From S5-327 sp965116015 (lineage in GTDB: Bacteria; Chloroflexota; Dehalococcoidia; Lucifugimonadales; Australimonadaceae), in contig OZ220477.1 in NCBI GenBank assembly GCA_965116015.1, positions 868,001-932,000 of the forward strand: a stretch of 64,000 nucleotides of DNA, in the 5' to 3' direction. Under the pieces are notes generated by a model. The model was not told the DNA's origin. It ran no database searches and worked only from the letters and a program-made list of their open reading frames with translations. A program made the position numbers and the translations under genes. How positions within the stretch are numbered: the stretch's first letter is position 1; every line of letters starts with the position of its first letter. Shown here in pieces: positions 33,808-41,694 of the stretch.

Positions 33808-34725
33808 ATGGCGTACTCGGTGGCGGTTGGGAACCGGCTGGAGACTCGGCATCTGCTGAGCGGGCGGGCTCGGATCGAGGGTGTGGACGTGGAACTGGTC
33901 GACGCGGGCCCGGCGCCCGCGCCGATCTTCCCGGCGATGGTTACTACGCGTCCGTACGACGTGGGGGAGCTTACGCTGGGGAATTTCGTTATCGCGAAGG
34001 ATCAGGGGGCGCGGCTGGTGGGGCTGCCGGTGTTCCCGAACTTGTTCTTTCCGCTTACGGGGGTGACGGTGAATGAGCGCTCCGGCGCGAGGGGGCCGGA
34101 GGATCTTGCGGGGAAGCGGGTGGGGGCGCCTTTGGGGTTCGCGTCGAATCCGGCGGTGTGGCTTCGGGCTGTGCTGGCGGCGCGGCACGGGGTGGCGGCG
34201 GACGCTATCACGTGGGTTGAGGGGGAGAACGATTCGCTGCGGGGGATCCCCTACCCTCGCCCTGAGCGTTTGAGGCGGGAGCAGATGACGGATCTGGACG
34301 CGCGGCTCGCGGAGGGGGCGATCGACGCGCTGGTTGTGGCAGGGGGAAACGCGGCGGCTGGGGAGGGGACGCGTCCGTTGGTGGAGGACCCCTACCCTCT
34401 TCTGGCGAGCTATCACGCTGATGCGGGGGTGTTTCCTATCAATACGCTGCTGGTGATGAAGGAGGAGTCGCTGGCGGAGAGTCCGGGGCTGGCGGCGGCG
34501 GTGTGCGCGGCGATGGAGGAGGCGACTGCGATCTATATGGAGGAGGAGCCGGACGAGGGGGTTCATCAGGGGTTGCGGGTGGGGGATCTTCGGCGTATCG
34601 GGTTGTTTCCGCGGGGGCAGGGTTTGGATGTCCACGGGGCGTCGGTGGCCGCGCTGGTGGAGTCGCTCTATGAGACGGAGCTTATCGGGAGGCGGTGGAC
34701 GCTGGAGGAGTTGTTTGTTGGGTAG
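33808..34725 (+). CDS. 4,5-dihydroxyphthalate decarboxylase-like protein (PBP2 fold), copy 2
   Basis: 305 residues starting 2 nt after the cupin gene. Family features are DAGPAPAPIFPAMVTTRPYD, VGELTLGNFVIAKDQGARLV, LPVFPNLFFPLTGVTVNE and ARGPEDLAGKRVGAPLGF. It lacks an export signal. It aligns with copy 1 along its length but is more diverged at the N-terminus (VAVGNRLETRHLLSG), so it is not a recent duplicate. It ends the six-gene series. Confidence 0.8.
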   Translation: MAYSVAVGNRLETRHLLSGRARIEGVDVELVDAGPAPAPIFPAMVTTRPYDVGELTLGNFVIAKDQGARLVGLPVFPNLFFPLTGVTVNERSGARGPEDLAGKRVGAPLGFASNPAVWLRAVLAARHGVAADAITWVEGENDSLRGIPYPRPERLRREQMTDLDARLAEGAIDALVVAGGNAAAGEGTRPLVEDPYPLLASYHADAGVFPINTLLVMKEESLAESPGLAAAVCAAMEEATAIYMEEEPDEGVHQGLRVGDLRRIGLFPRGQGLDVHGASVAALVESLYETELIGRRWTLEELFVG

Positions 34726-34768
34726 GAGGGGCGAGCCGATGCCGTTCAGGTGGGGGAGGCGTTGAGGG

Positions 34769-34993
34769 ATGATTCGCGGGATAGCGTCTTGGCTGTCGGA
34801 CAGGTTCAGGGAAGCTTCGCCGACAACAAAGAAGGTTGTTGTAGGTATTTGCTTGCTGGCAGTAGCGGCACTTGGGATATGGGCATATGTGAATCGGGAG
34901 TTGATTTTCCAGCTAGCGTTAGCGTTCGCGTTTGTTGCGGCTATGTTTGCTATTGGCTATTTCATAGTTACTGCCAGCCCCCGGAAGAGATAG
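34769..34993 (+). CDS. Small two-TM membrane protein, N-terminal part of a frameshifted HNH protein
   Basis: 74 residues with two hydrophobic helices (KVVVGICLLAVAALGIWAYV, and a second of about 20 residues beginning LIFQLALAFAF) and a basic tail SPRKR before a TAG stop. GGGGGAGG lies 9 nt before the ATG. The next codons, one base out of phase, encode an HNH nuclease domain with no start codon of its own. The stretch is less GC-rich than neighbours. It may be a real small protein or the broken membrane anchor of that nuclease. Confidence 0.6.
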   Translation: MIRGIASWLSDRFREASPTTKKVVVGICLLAVAALGIWAYVNRELIFQLALAFAFVAAMFAIGYFIVTASPRKR

Positions 34994-35216
34994 AGGCCGA
35001 CGGCGTTTCAGTACTAAAGAACGACAGGCCCTTAGCAATGCGCTATGCCAGCTACAAAATGGGAAGTGCAAAGCCTGTAGGAAGAAGCTGCCCGTCACCT
35101 CCCTCGAAATAGACCATATAGTGCCGCGCTCCTGGAGGGAGGACGATAGCTTTAGGAACTTGCAGTTGCTTTGCAGGCGATGCAATGCGAGCAAGGGCAA
35201 TAGGTACGCCGGATAG
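34968..35216 (+). pseudogene. HNH endonuclease domain without own start, +1 relative to the two-TM ORF
   Basis: The frame open from 34968 encodes about 81 residues ending at TAG 35214-35216. Its visible domain runs from KCKACRKKLPVTSLEIDHIV to RNLQLLCRRCNASKGNRYAG: two CxxC pairs for zinc, the IDH catalytic pair and the N-LLC-RCN-KG signature of McrA-type HNH nucleases. No ATG, GTG or TTG precedes the domain in this frame. Dropping one C from the CCCCC run at 34978-34982 fuses it to the two-TM ORF. Either a frameshift mutation or sequencing error, or a +1 programmed shift. Confidence 0.75.
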
Positions 35217-35541
35217 GCGCTCTGCGTGGGGATTACGCCCTCGGCAGCACGGCCAGTGCGGGGGAGACGCAGGGTGTGTCGGGAGCGGTTGCGGGGTAAT
35301 CCGCGCCCCGCGATGGTTGGGTCTACAGGGGGGAGCGTCGGCTTCGACGGCAGGGGCATCGGTTTCTGCGGTGGGGCGCGTCGGCTCAGCGGGGAGGGTT
35401 GGTCCTGCGGCGCGGACGCGGCGGCTTCAGCGGCGGGGCGCATTGGCTCAGTGCGGGGCTACGGTGGGGGCGTGCGGTTTCTAAGGTGGGGCGCGCGGCG
35501 GCTTAGCGGGGGGTAGGGTGGGAGCGCGTCGCGAGGCGGGG
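35217..35541. other. 325-bp G-rich intergenic region
   Basis: Between the HNH remnant and the convergent acetyl-CoA synthetase gene. It holds no supported gene. The distal half consists of the repeats at 35361-35515. Confidence 0.6.
35361..35515. repeat. Three imperfect repeats of about 54-62 bp
   Basis: Related units begin near 35361 (GGTTTCTGCGGTGGGGCGCG), 35423 (GGCTTCAGCGGCGGGGCGCA) and 35477 (GGTTTCTAAGGTGGGGCGCG). Each continues with a GGCT(C/T)A(G) and GGGG run. Spacings are about 62 and 54 bp. Confidence 0.55.
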
Positions 35542-37446
35542 TTAGCTGCTGATTTCGTTTTTGATTTCGCGCCATGCGGTTCGGGCGTCTTCGACGGAGC
35601 CTTCGTCTTCGATGGTTGTGATGTCGCCGGGGTCGGCGTTTAGGGTTACGGCTTTGAGGACGCGGCGCATTATCTTGCCGCTGCGGGTTTTGGGGAGGGT
35701 TTTGACGAAGTTGACTTCGCCGATGACGGCGACGGGGCCGAGTTCGGCGCGGACGGTTGTTATGAGGGCGCTTCGGAGGTTGTCGCTGGGGGCTCGGCCG
35801 TCTTTGAGGACGACGAAGGCGGAGATGACTTCGCCGCGGAGGTCGTCGGGTCTGCCGGTGACGCCGGCTTCGGCGACGTCGTCGTGTCGGAGGAATGCGG
35901 ATTCGACTTCGACGGCTCCGATGCGGTGCGCGGCGATCTTGATGACTTCGTCGGCGCGACCTGCGAACCAGACGTAGCCGTCTTGGTCGATTGAGGCGAG
36001 GTCGCCGGTGAAGTAGACGCCGGGGATGCGGTTCCAGTAGTCGGATGCGTAGCGGTTGGGGTCGTTCCAGAGGGTTGGGATGAGGTTGGGGAAGGGTTGT
36101 TTGAGGACGAGGATGCCTTTTTCGCCTGGCTGGCAGGGTTGGCCTTCGGGGGTCATTACTGCGATGTCCATTCCGGGGAGTGGGACGCCGGCGGAGCCGG
36201 GTTTCTGGGGGAGCATAGAGAGTCCGTAGGGGTTGCCGATGACGGGGGCTCCGGTTTCGGTTTGCCACCAGTGGTCGATGACGGGGATGCGGTCGTGGAG
36301 GATGCGTTTCTGGAGCCATTCCCATGCGGCGGGGTTGAGGGCTTCGCCGGCGCAGAAGATGCGTTGGAGGGATGAGGTGTCGAAGCCTTGGGTGGGGTCG
36401 TCGCCGAATTTCATCAGGAGGCGGACTGCGGTGGGAGATGTGAAGACGCAGGTGAGGGCGAATTCTTCGATGAGGCGCCAGAAGGCGTTGGGGCGTGGGT
36501 AGTCGAGGGCGCCTTCGTAGAGGAGGGATGCGGCGCCGAAGAGGAGTGGGCCGTAGACGATGTAGCTGTGTCCGACGGCCCATCCGAGGTCGGAGGTGGC
36601 CCACCAGATGTCGTTGCTGTTGAGTCCGTAGCAGAGGCGGCCTTGGGCGTGGAGTCCGACGGGGTATCCTCCGTGGGTGTGGACGGCGAGTTTGGGGCTA
36701 GCGGTGGTGCCGGATGTTGCGAGGATGTATGCGGGGTCGTTGGCGTCCATTGGTTCGAAATGGCCGCTGGAGGCGGAGGCGTTGTTGAGGAAGTCCTTCC
36801 AGGAGATGTCGTGGTTTGGGTTCATGGGGACTTCGGCGATTCCGCGTTGGAGGACGATGTGGCGTTCGACGGAGTCGCATCCGAGTTGGAGGGCATCGTC
36901 GACGATGGATTTGAGCTTGACTGTGGAGCCGCGTCGGTAGGCGATGTCGGCGCTGAAGACGGCGCGTGAGCCGCTGCGGTTGATGCGGTCGGCGAGGGCT
37001 TGTGGTCCGAATCCGGCGAAGACGACGGAGTGGATGGCGCCGATGCGGACGGTTGCGAGCATGAGGGTTACGGTTTCGAGGCAGTTGGGCATGTAGATTG
37101 TGAGGCGGTCGCCTTTGCCGAGGCCGAGGGAGCGTAGTGCGGCGGCGCATTGTTCGACGTTGCGTTTGAGCTGGGCGTAGGTGAGGATCTGGCGTTCGCC
37201 GAGTTCGTTGGCGTAGATGAAGGCTGCGTGGCCTCCTCTGCCGGAGTCGACTTGGTGGTCGACGCACATATAGGAGAGGTTGGTTTGGGCGCCGATGAAC
37301 CATTTGAAGGAGGGGTAGTCTGGTTCGAAGACGGCGCTCCAGGTTCTGAGCCAGGGGAGGGCTCGGGCGGCGGAGTCCCAGAAGGCGTGTGGGTTTTCGG
37401 CGGCCTCGCGCATTCTGGTTTTCACGATGGGGTTGACGATGTCCAT
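35542..37446 (-). CDS. acs: Acetyl-CoA synthetase-like AMP-forming ligase
   Basis: 634 residues of the ANL superfamily, near the Acs length. Motifs in order: LATSGTTASPKLAVHTHGG (P-loop), HWWQTETGAPVIGN (A5), YFTGDLASIDQDGYVWFAGR (A7) and KTRSGKIMRRVLK with the catalytic, acetylatable Lys (A10). It activates acetate or propionate with ATP and CoA. WWATSDLGWAVGHSYIVYG is typical of Acs/PrpE. It would feed short acids released by ring degradation into central metabolism. The minus-strand gene faces the tartrate-dehydrogenase-like gene across a 393-bp divergent region. Confidence 0.92.
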   Translation of the reverse strand: MDIVNPIVKTRMREAAENPHAFWDSAARALPWLRTWSAVFEPDYPSFKWFIGAQTNLSYMCVDHQVDSGRGGHAAFIYANELGERQILTYAQLKRNVEQCAAALRSLGLGKGDRLTIYMPNCLETVTLMLATVRIGAIHSVVFAGFGPQALADRINRSGSRAVFSADIAYRRGSTVKLKSIVDDALQLGCDSVERHIVLQRGIAEVPMNPNHDISWKDFLNNASASSGHFEPMDANDPAYILATSGTTASPKLAVHTHGGYPVGLHAQGRLCYGLNSNDIWWATSDLGWAVGHSYIVYGPLLFGAASLLYEGALDYPRPNAFWRLIEEFALTCVFTSPTAVRLLMKFGDDPTQGFDTSSLQRIFCAGEALNPAAWEWLQKRILHDRIPVIDHWWQTETGAPVIGNPYGLSMLPQKPGSAGVPLPGMDIAVMTPEGQPCQPGEKGILVLKQPFPNLIPTLWNDPNRYASDYWNRIPGVYFTGDLASIDQDGYVWFAGRADEVIKIAAHRIGAVEVESAFLRHDDVAEAGVTGRPDDLRGEVISAFVVLKDGRAPSDNLRSALITTVRAELGPVAVIGEVNFVKTLPKTRSGKIMRRVLKAVTLNADPGDITTIEDEGSVEDARTAWREIKNEISS

Positions 37447-37839
37447 AGCATGCTCCGTGGCGGGGCGCTTCGCGGAGGGGCTCTGCGGCGCGGGGCGCCC
37501 TCGACTGGATGGGGGGTGGATGGGGGGATGTTATGCGTCGGAGGGGCGTTCGGGCAATGGAGGGGGCGCTTGCGGCGCGGGAGCGCGTGGCTGGTTCGGG
37601 TCGGGGCGCCCCTGCCCTGCCCTCGCCGCATCCCCCGTTCACGCCCGCGCGCCGCTTTTCCCGGCGCGGGAGCGCGGGGCGCCGCCTGTTTTCCGGTCGT
37701 GTATGGTGTAGGGGGTTGCGGTTGGAGGCGGGGGGTGTTCCGGGAGGGCTGTACGGTTGAGCGCGGGGGTTCTCCGGGGCAGGCGGCGCAGGGGGTTGCT
37801 GTTCGGGGGGGAGGGGTGATTCAGGAAGGGAGGCTTTCT
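37447..37839. other. 393-bp divergent intergenic region, nothing recognised
   Basis: Control region between the acetyl-CoA synthetase and tartrate-dehydrogenase-like genes. It is extremely GC-rich and G-biased on the plus strand, with a recurring GCGCGGGGCGCC segment (near 37489 and 37673). No promoter, RNA or gene could be supported. Confidence 0.5.
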
Positions 37840-38910
37840 ATGGGGAGTCACAGGGTGGCGGTTATCCGGGGGGACGGTATTGGTCCGGAGGTGATCGAGG
37901 AGGGGGTGAAGGCTCTGGGGGCGGCGCAGCGGCGGTTCGGGGTGGAGCTGCGCTTCGAGGAGTTTCCGTGGGGGTCGGAGCACTACTTCGCGCACGGGGC
38001 GATGATGCCGGCGGATGGGCTGGACCGGTTGTCGGGGTTCGACGCTATCTTTTTCGGGGCGGTGGGGCATCCGGATATTCAGGATCATGTGACGCTGAAC
38101 GGGCTGCTGCTGCCTATGCGGCGGGGTTTCGATCAGTATGTTTGCCAGCGGCCGAGCGTTCTCTTTCCGGGGGTGGTTTCGCCGCTGCGGGGCCGGGAGG
38201 CGGGGGATATCGATCTGGTTGTTATTCGGGAGAATACTGAGGGGGAGTATGCGGATGTTGGGGGGTTTCAGTACAAGGGTTTCGCGGAGGAGGTTGCGGT
38301 GCAGTCGGCGGTGTTCACGCGCCGGGGGATCGAGCGGGTTGTGCGTTATGCGTTCGAGCTTGCGCGGTCGCGGAGGAAGCAGCGGCGGGTGGCGTCGATA
38401 ACGAAGTCGAACGCGCAGGGTTACGGGATGACGCTGTGGGACGAGGTGTTCGAGGGGGTGGCGCGGGAGTATCCGGATATCGGGACGGAGTCGCTTTTGG
38501 TGGATGCGGCGTGTATGAATTTCATACGGCGTCCGGATACGTTCGATGTGGTGGTTGCGAGCAATCTGTTCGGGGATATTCTGACGGACATCGGGGCGAT
38601 GATTACGGGGAGCATGGGTTTGGCTCCGAGCGGGAATATCAATCCGGAGCGTCGTTTTCCGTCGGTGTTCGAGCCGGTGCACGGGAGCGCGCCGGATATT
38701 GCGGGGAGGGGGGTTGCGAATCCGATCGCGACGGCACTTTCGGCGGGGATGATGCTGCGGCATCTGGGTGAGGTCGAGGCTGCGGATGCGGTCGATGCGG
38801 CGGCGGAGCGTGTTCTGCGGGAGGGGGAGACGTTGCCGGTCGATCTGGGCGGGAGCGCGTCGACTTCGGCTGTGGGGGATGCAATCGCGAGGGCAATCGA
38901 GGGGGGTTAG
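37840..38910 (+). CDS. Tartrate dehydrogenase/decarboxylase-type isopropylmalate dehydrogenase family enzyme
   Basis: 356 residues from the ATG at 37840 (GGGAGG site); open codons further upstream are non-coding. The fold start VAVIRGDGIGPEVIEEGVKA, the segment LLLPMRRGFDQYVCQRPSVL, IRENTEGEYADVG and the metal-binding NLFGDILTDIGA are present. GFDQY and the FPGVVSPLR region match tartrate dehydrogenase (TtuC) rather than LeuB or Icd. It oxidises or decarboxylates a malate-like 2-hydroxyacid with NAD. No leuC/leuD genes are adjacent, which supports the catabolic assignment. Confidence 0.85.
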   Translation: MGSHRVAVIRGDGIGPEVIEEGVKALGAAQRRFGVELRFEEFPWGSEHYFAHGAMMPADGLDRLSGFDAIFFGAVGHPDIQDHVTLNGLLLPMRRGFDQYVCQRPSVLFPGVVSPLRGREAGDIDLVVIRENTEGEYADVGGFQYKGFAEEVAVQSAVFTRRGIERVVRYAFELARSRRKQRRVASITKSNAQGYGMTLWDEVFEGVAREYPDIGTESLLVDAACMNFIRRPDTFDVVVASNLFGDILTDIGAMITGSMGLAPSGNINPERRFPSVFEPVHGSAPDIAGRGVANPIATALSAGMMLRHLGEVEAADAVDAAAERVLREGETLPVDLGGSASTSAVGDAIARAIEGG

Positions 38911-39070
38911 TCGAGGACGCGGGAACGGAGGGCTGGGGCAGTGGAGGGCAGGCGCGAGCGTTGTGCGAGGGTTTCGCGAAGAGCGGAGCGGGCTCTCTTG
39001 GCGAGAGGTTTGCAGGGAGTAGGATGAGCGGCGAGCCAGCGTTCGGGAGTGAAGATGCAGTGGGAGTATC

Positions 39071-39937
39071 GTGATGTCAGGAGATAATCTGTCTTCCGTG
39101 AGGGATCTGTCTTTCCGTGGGGTGTCTTTCCTGAGGTTGCTGGCGATAGGGGGGATTCTTGCGTCTGGGGTTTTGCTTGGGTTGTTCCAGGGAGGGGCTA
39201 CTTTCCTCGCGACGGCGTCGGCGCAGGGGTTGTTGGGAAGTCCAGGGGAGCTGACTGCGGCGCCGGGCTCTAATGCCGGCGAGGTAGCGCTGGGTTGGAC
39301 TCCGGGGGCCAATGCCTCTTTCCATCTGGCTTATCTGGTTGAGGCGAACGGGAGGAATGGGCGCTATTGGGAGATGTCGGGAGGGGATGCGTCTTCCGAG
39401 GTGATTACGGGGCTGAGCATCGGGCGGGAGTATCTGTTCGTTGTTATCGCGGGTCAAGAGCAGGCTGGGGGGAGCGCGACGCGGTGGTCGCAGTGGAGCA
39501 ATTGGGGGCAGAGCGCTCCGGCTGGTCCCGCTGGTCCGCCGAGCCCGCCGCCGTTGCCTGGCAGTAGTTCGGGAGGCTCCAGTTCGTCCGGGCGTTACTT
39601 GGGGGCGGAGATCGAGGGGGTTGTGGCGTCGGTTGATTTGTTGGGGGGTACGTTCAAGGCGAGGGTTGTGAGGTGCGAGCGCTTCCGTTCGGGATGCCCG
39701 CGCGATCTGATCACGGTGGACTACAGCGCGGCGGGATCCGTGGAGCGCTGGCTCCGGCCGGGGCGCTATGTTGAAGCTGAGGGGAGTTACGACCCGGCCA
39801 CGAGCGTTCTGTACGCCTACGAAGTGGAACTCGACGATCGCGACGACTATGACGATCGCGATGACTACGACGACGGCGATGATGATGATGGCGATCGCGA
39901 TGACTACGACGACGGCGATGATGATGATGACGATTAG
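39071..39937 (+). CDS. Secreted FN3/DUF5666-like protein with Asp-rich repetitive tail
   Basis: 288 residues. A basic start and one hydrophobic segment (LLAIGGILASGVLLGLFQGG, about residues 22-41) followed by ATASAQ make a signal peptide with an AxA-type site near residue 52. Residues ~57-130 resemble a fibronectin type III fold (AAPGSNAGEVALGW, SFHLAYLVEAN, GLSIGREYLFVV). A Pro/Ser-rich linker leads to a DUF5666-like beta domain (EIEGVVASVDLLGGTFKARV, LRPGRYVEAEGSY). The last ~32 residues are almost all Asp with Tyr, Gly and Arg. The acidic tail could bind Ca or a mineral surface. It is encoded by an exact 38-bp repeat. Confidence 0.78.
   Translation: MMSGDNLSSVRDLSFRGVSFLRLLAIGGILASGVLLGLFQGGATFLATASAQGLLGSPGELTAAPGSNAGEVALGWTPGANASFHLAYLVEANGRNGRYWEMSGGDASSEVITGLSIGREYLFVVIAGQEQAGGSATRWSQWSNWGQSAPAGPAGPPSPPPLPGSSSGGSSSSGRYLGAEIEGVVASVDLLGGTFKARVVRCERFRSGCPRDLITVDYSAAGSVERWLRPGRYVEAEGSYDPATSVLYAYEVELDDRDDYDDRDDYDDGDDDDGDRDDYDDGDDDDDD
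39853..39929 (+). repeat. Exact 38-bp tandem repeat, 39-bp period, coding the Asp tail
   Basis: The block at 39853-39890 recurs without change at 39892-39929, adding 13 residues in frame per copy. Nested GATGATGATG runs and CGATCG palindromes make copy number likely to vary. Confidence 0.85.
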
Positions 39938-40042
39938 GTTGGACTGAGCGTTTGCGTCCTAGAGGGGGAGGCTGCCGCCGGGGATTGCCTCCCTGTTGTG
40001 TTCGCTCTGCATCGCCTGATTCACTTCTCTACCCTTTACTCT

Positions 40043-40786
40043 TTACTCTTTGCAGGAGGGGTCTTTGCGGTCGAGGGAGCGGAGGAGCCAGGGCCAGGTT
40101 ACTGCGGCGTCGTCGTTGTCGAAGAGGGCGGCGGTTTTTTCGATGGCGGGGAGGGATGCCTGACGGAGGGGTTGGCCTGTTGATTGGGCGAGGGTTTGGA
40201 TCTGGCAGGCGCGCTCGAGCTGCCACATTGCGTTCCAGGCCTGGGGGACGGTTGCGCCGACGGTGAGGAGTCCGTGGTTGCGGAGGATCATTGCGTTCTT
40301 GTCGCCGAGGTCGGTTACGAGGCGTTCGCGTTCGTCGATGTCGACGGCGAGGCCTTCGAAGTTGTGGTAGGCGATGCGGTTGTGGAATTGGTAGGCGTCT
40401 TGCTGGAGGGGGAGGAGGCCTTCTTCGAGGGCGGAGACTGCCATTCCGTAGGGTGTGTGGGTGTGCATTACGCATTGGACGTCGTGGCGTGCGGAGTGGA
40501 CGGCGGAGTGGATGATGTAGCCGGGGATGTTGATGCGGTGGTCGCCGTGGTCGAGGATGTTGCCGTCGAGGTCGATTTTCACGAGGTTGGAGGCGGTGAT
40601 TTCGTCGTAGCCGAGGCCGAATTCGTTGATGAGGAAGTGGTTGGGAGTTCCGGGGACGCGGGCGGTGATGTGGTTGTAGACGAGGGTGGTCATTCCGAAG
40701 TGGTGAGTGAGGCGGTAGGCGGCGGCGAGGTCTATTCGGGCGCGCCATTCTTCTTGGGAGCAGGAGCTGGGGTTGGTTGTGGTCAT
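40043..40786 (-). CDS. Class II aldolase/adducin family protein, copy 1
   Basis: 247 residues. The zinc triad region is VMHTHTPYGMAVSAL (HxH) with a third His in ILRNHGLLTVGAT. YNHITARVPGTPNHFLIN is the phosphate/carboxylate-binding start, and the first catalytic acidic residue lies in LVKIDLDGNIL. Close relatives are annotated L-fuculose-phosphate aldolase-like, but this shorter, adducin-like subgroup often acts on non-phosphorylated 3-hydroxy acids or as a decarboxylase. It is monocistronic, 83 bp from the DUF427 gene on the same strand. Confidence 0.88.
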   Translation of the reverse strand: MTTTNPSSCSQEEWRARIDLAAAYRLTHHFGMTTLVYNHITARVPGTPNHFLINEFGLGYDEITASNLVKIDLDGNILDHGDHRINIPGYIIHSAVHSARHDVQCVMHTHTPYGMAVSALEEGLLPLQQDAYQFHNRIAYHNFEGLAVDIDERERLVTDLGDKNAMILRNHGLLTVGATVPQAWNAMWQLERACQIQTLAQSTGQPLRQASLPAIEKTAALFDNDDAAVTWPWLLRSLDRKDPSCKE

Positions 40787-40868
40787 TGGGGTTCTCCTTG
40801 TCAGTGGGAGTTGGGAGAGGGGGCACGAGGGGTTGGGGGGCGGGGGTTGGAGCGCTGGGCTAGCGGGC

Positions 40869-41642
40869 TCAGTTCGCGCGGGGTTTGGGGGCTTCCTGGC
40901 CGTCGATGATGATGGCGTCGACGCGCTCGTTGAAGAAGCATACGAGGCCGGCGATCTTTGCTGATTCGGTTGTGGTGAAGTGGTATGACCAGGCGGCGTT
41001 GTCGATGACGCCGTCGGCGGTCTGGAGGGAGTAGTAGTTCGCCTGGCCTTTGTAGGGGCATCGGGAGGTGGTTTCGCTGGGGCGCAGGAGCTGCATCTGG
41101 ATGTCGGTTTTGGGGAGGTAGTAGCGGAGGGGATGGCCTGGTTCGAGGAGGATTACGGGGGAGTTGCTGTCGGCGACTTTGACGCCGGCGGCGAGGACTT
41201 CGACGCGGCGGTCGGAGCTGACGGCGTCGATGCGCTTGAAGGGGTCGCGGGCGTGGACGAAGACTTCTTCGTTCTCTTCGAACCAGGCGTCCATAGCGCT
41301 CCATCTGAGGGAGAGCATTCCGTGGAGGAAGTGGGCGTCTGGGGCTGGTTCGGGGTGTTCCCATGCGGCGTCGTGGGCGATGCGATCGCCGACGCGGATG
41401 TCGGAGAGGGCTCGGGCGCTTCGGGGGTCGTTTTCTGTGCGTCCGGAGGGGGCGAGGAGGTCGAGGCGGATGTCGTCTTTGGGGAAGTAGTAGAGCGGGG
41501 GTCCTCCGCCGCGGAAGAGGAAGGCGCGGCGGGAGTCGGCGATGGGGACGCCGGCGAAGATGGCGCGGACGCGCTTGGGGGTGGCGATCCATCGGGGTTC
41601 CGGGGCTGCGGCGAGGCGGTTGTTTTCGTCGAGGTAGTTCAT
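40869..41642 (-). CDS. Tandem DUF427 protein
   Basis: 257 residues made of two DUF427 units, residues ~15-120 and ~130-250. The second contains the family signature SRCPYKGQANYYSL and ends with KIAGLVCFFNERVDAIIIDG. The first has the matching FRGGGPPLYYFPKDDI segment but lacks an intact CPYKG, reading SARALSDIRVGD. Function of DUF427 is unknown; it is common beside short-chain dehydrogenases and oxidoreductases. One repeat unit therefore seems to have a structural role only. Confidence 0.82.
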   Translation of the reverse strand: MNYLDENNRLAAAPEPRWIATPKRVRAIFAGVPIADSRRAFLFRGGGPPLYYFPKDDIRLDLLAPSGRTENDPRSARALSDIRVGDRIAHDAAWEHPEPAPDAHFLHGMLSLRWSAMDAWFEENEEVFVHARDPFKRIDAVSSDRRVEVLAAGVKVADSNSPVILLEPGHPLRYYLPKTDIQMQLLRPSETTSRCPYKGQANYYSLQTADGVIDNAAWSYHFTTTESAKIAGLVCFFNERVDAIIIDGQEAPKPRAN

Positions 41643-41694
41643 TGCGTCTTTCCTTTGTGTTGGCAGGCGAAGGCGCGAGAGGCGCTGGGGGCGC

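Noticed and set aside
32187..34725. ABC-transporter substrate-binding proteins
   Set aside because: The PBP2 fold fits, but both proteins lack a signal peptide and there is no permease or ATPase gene; dihydroxyphthalate decarboxylase motifs fit better.
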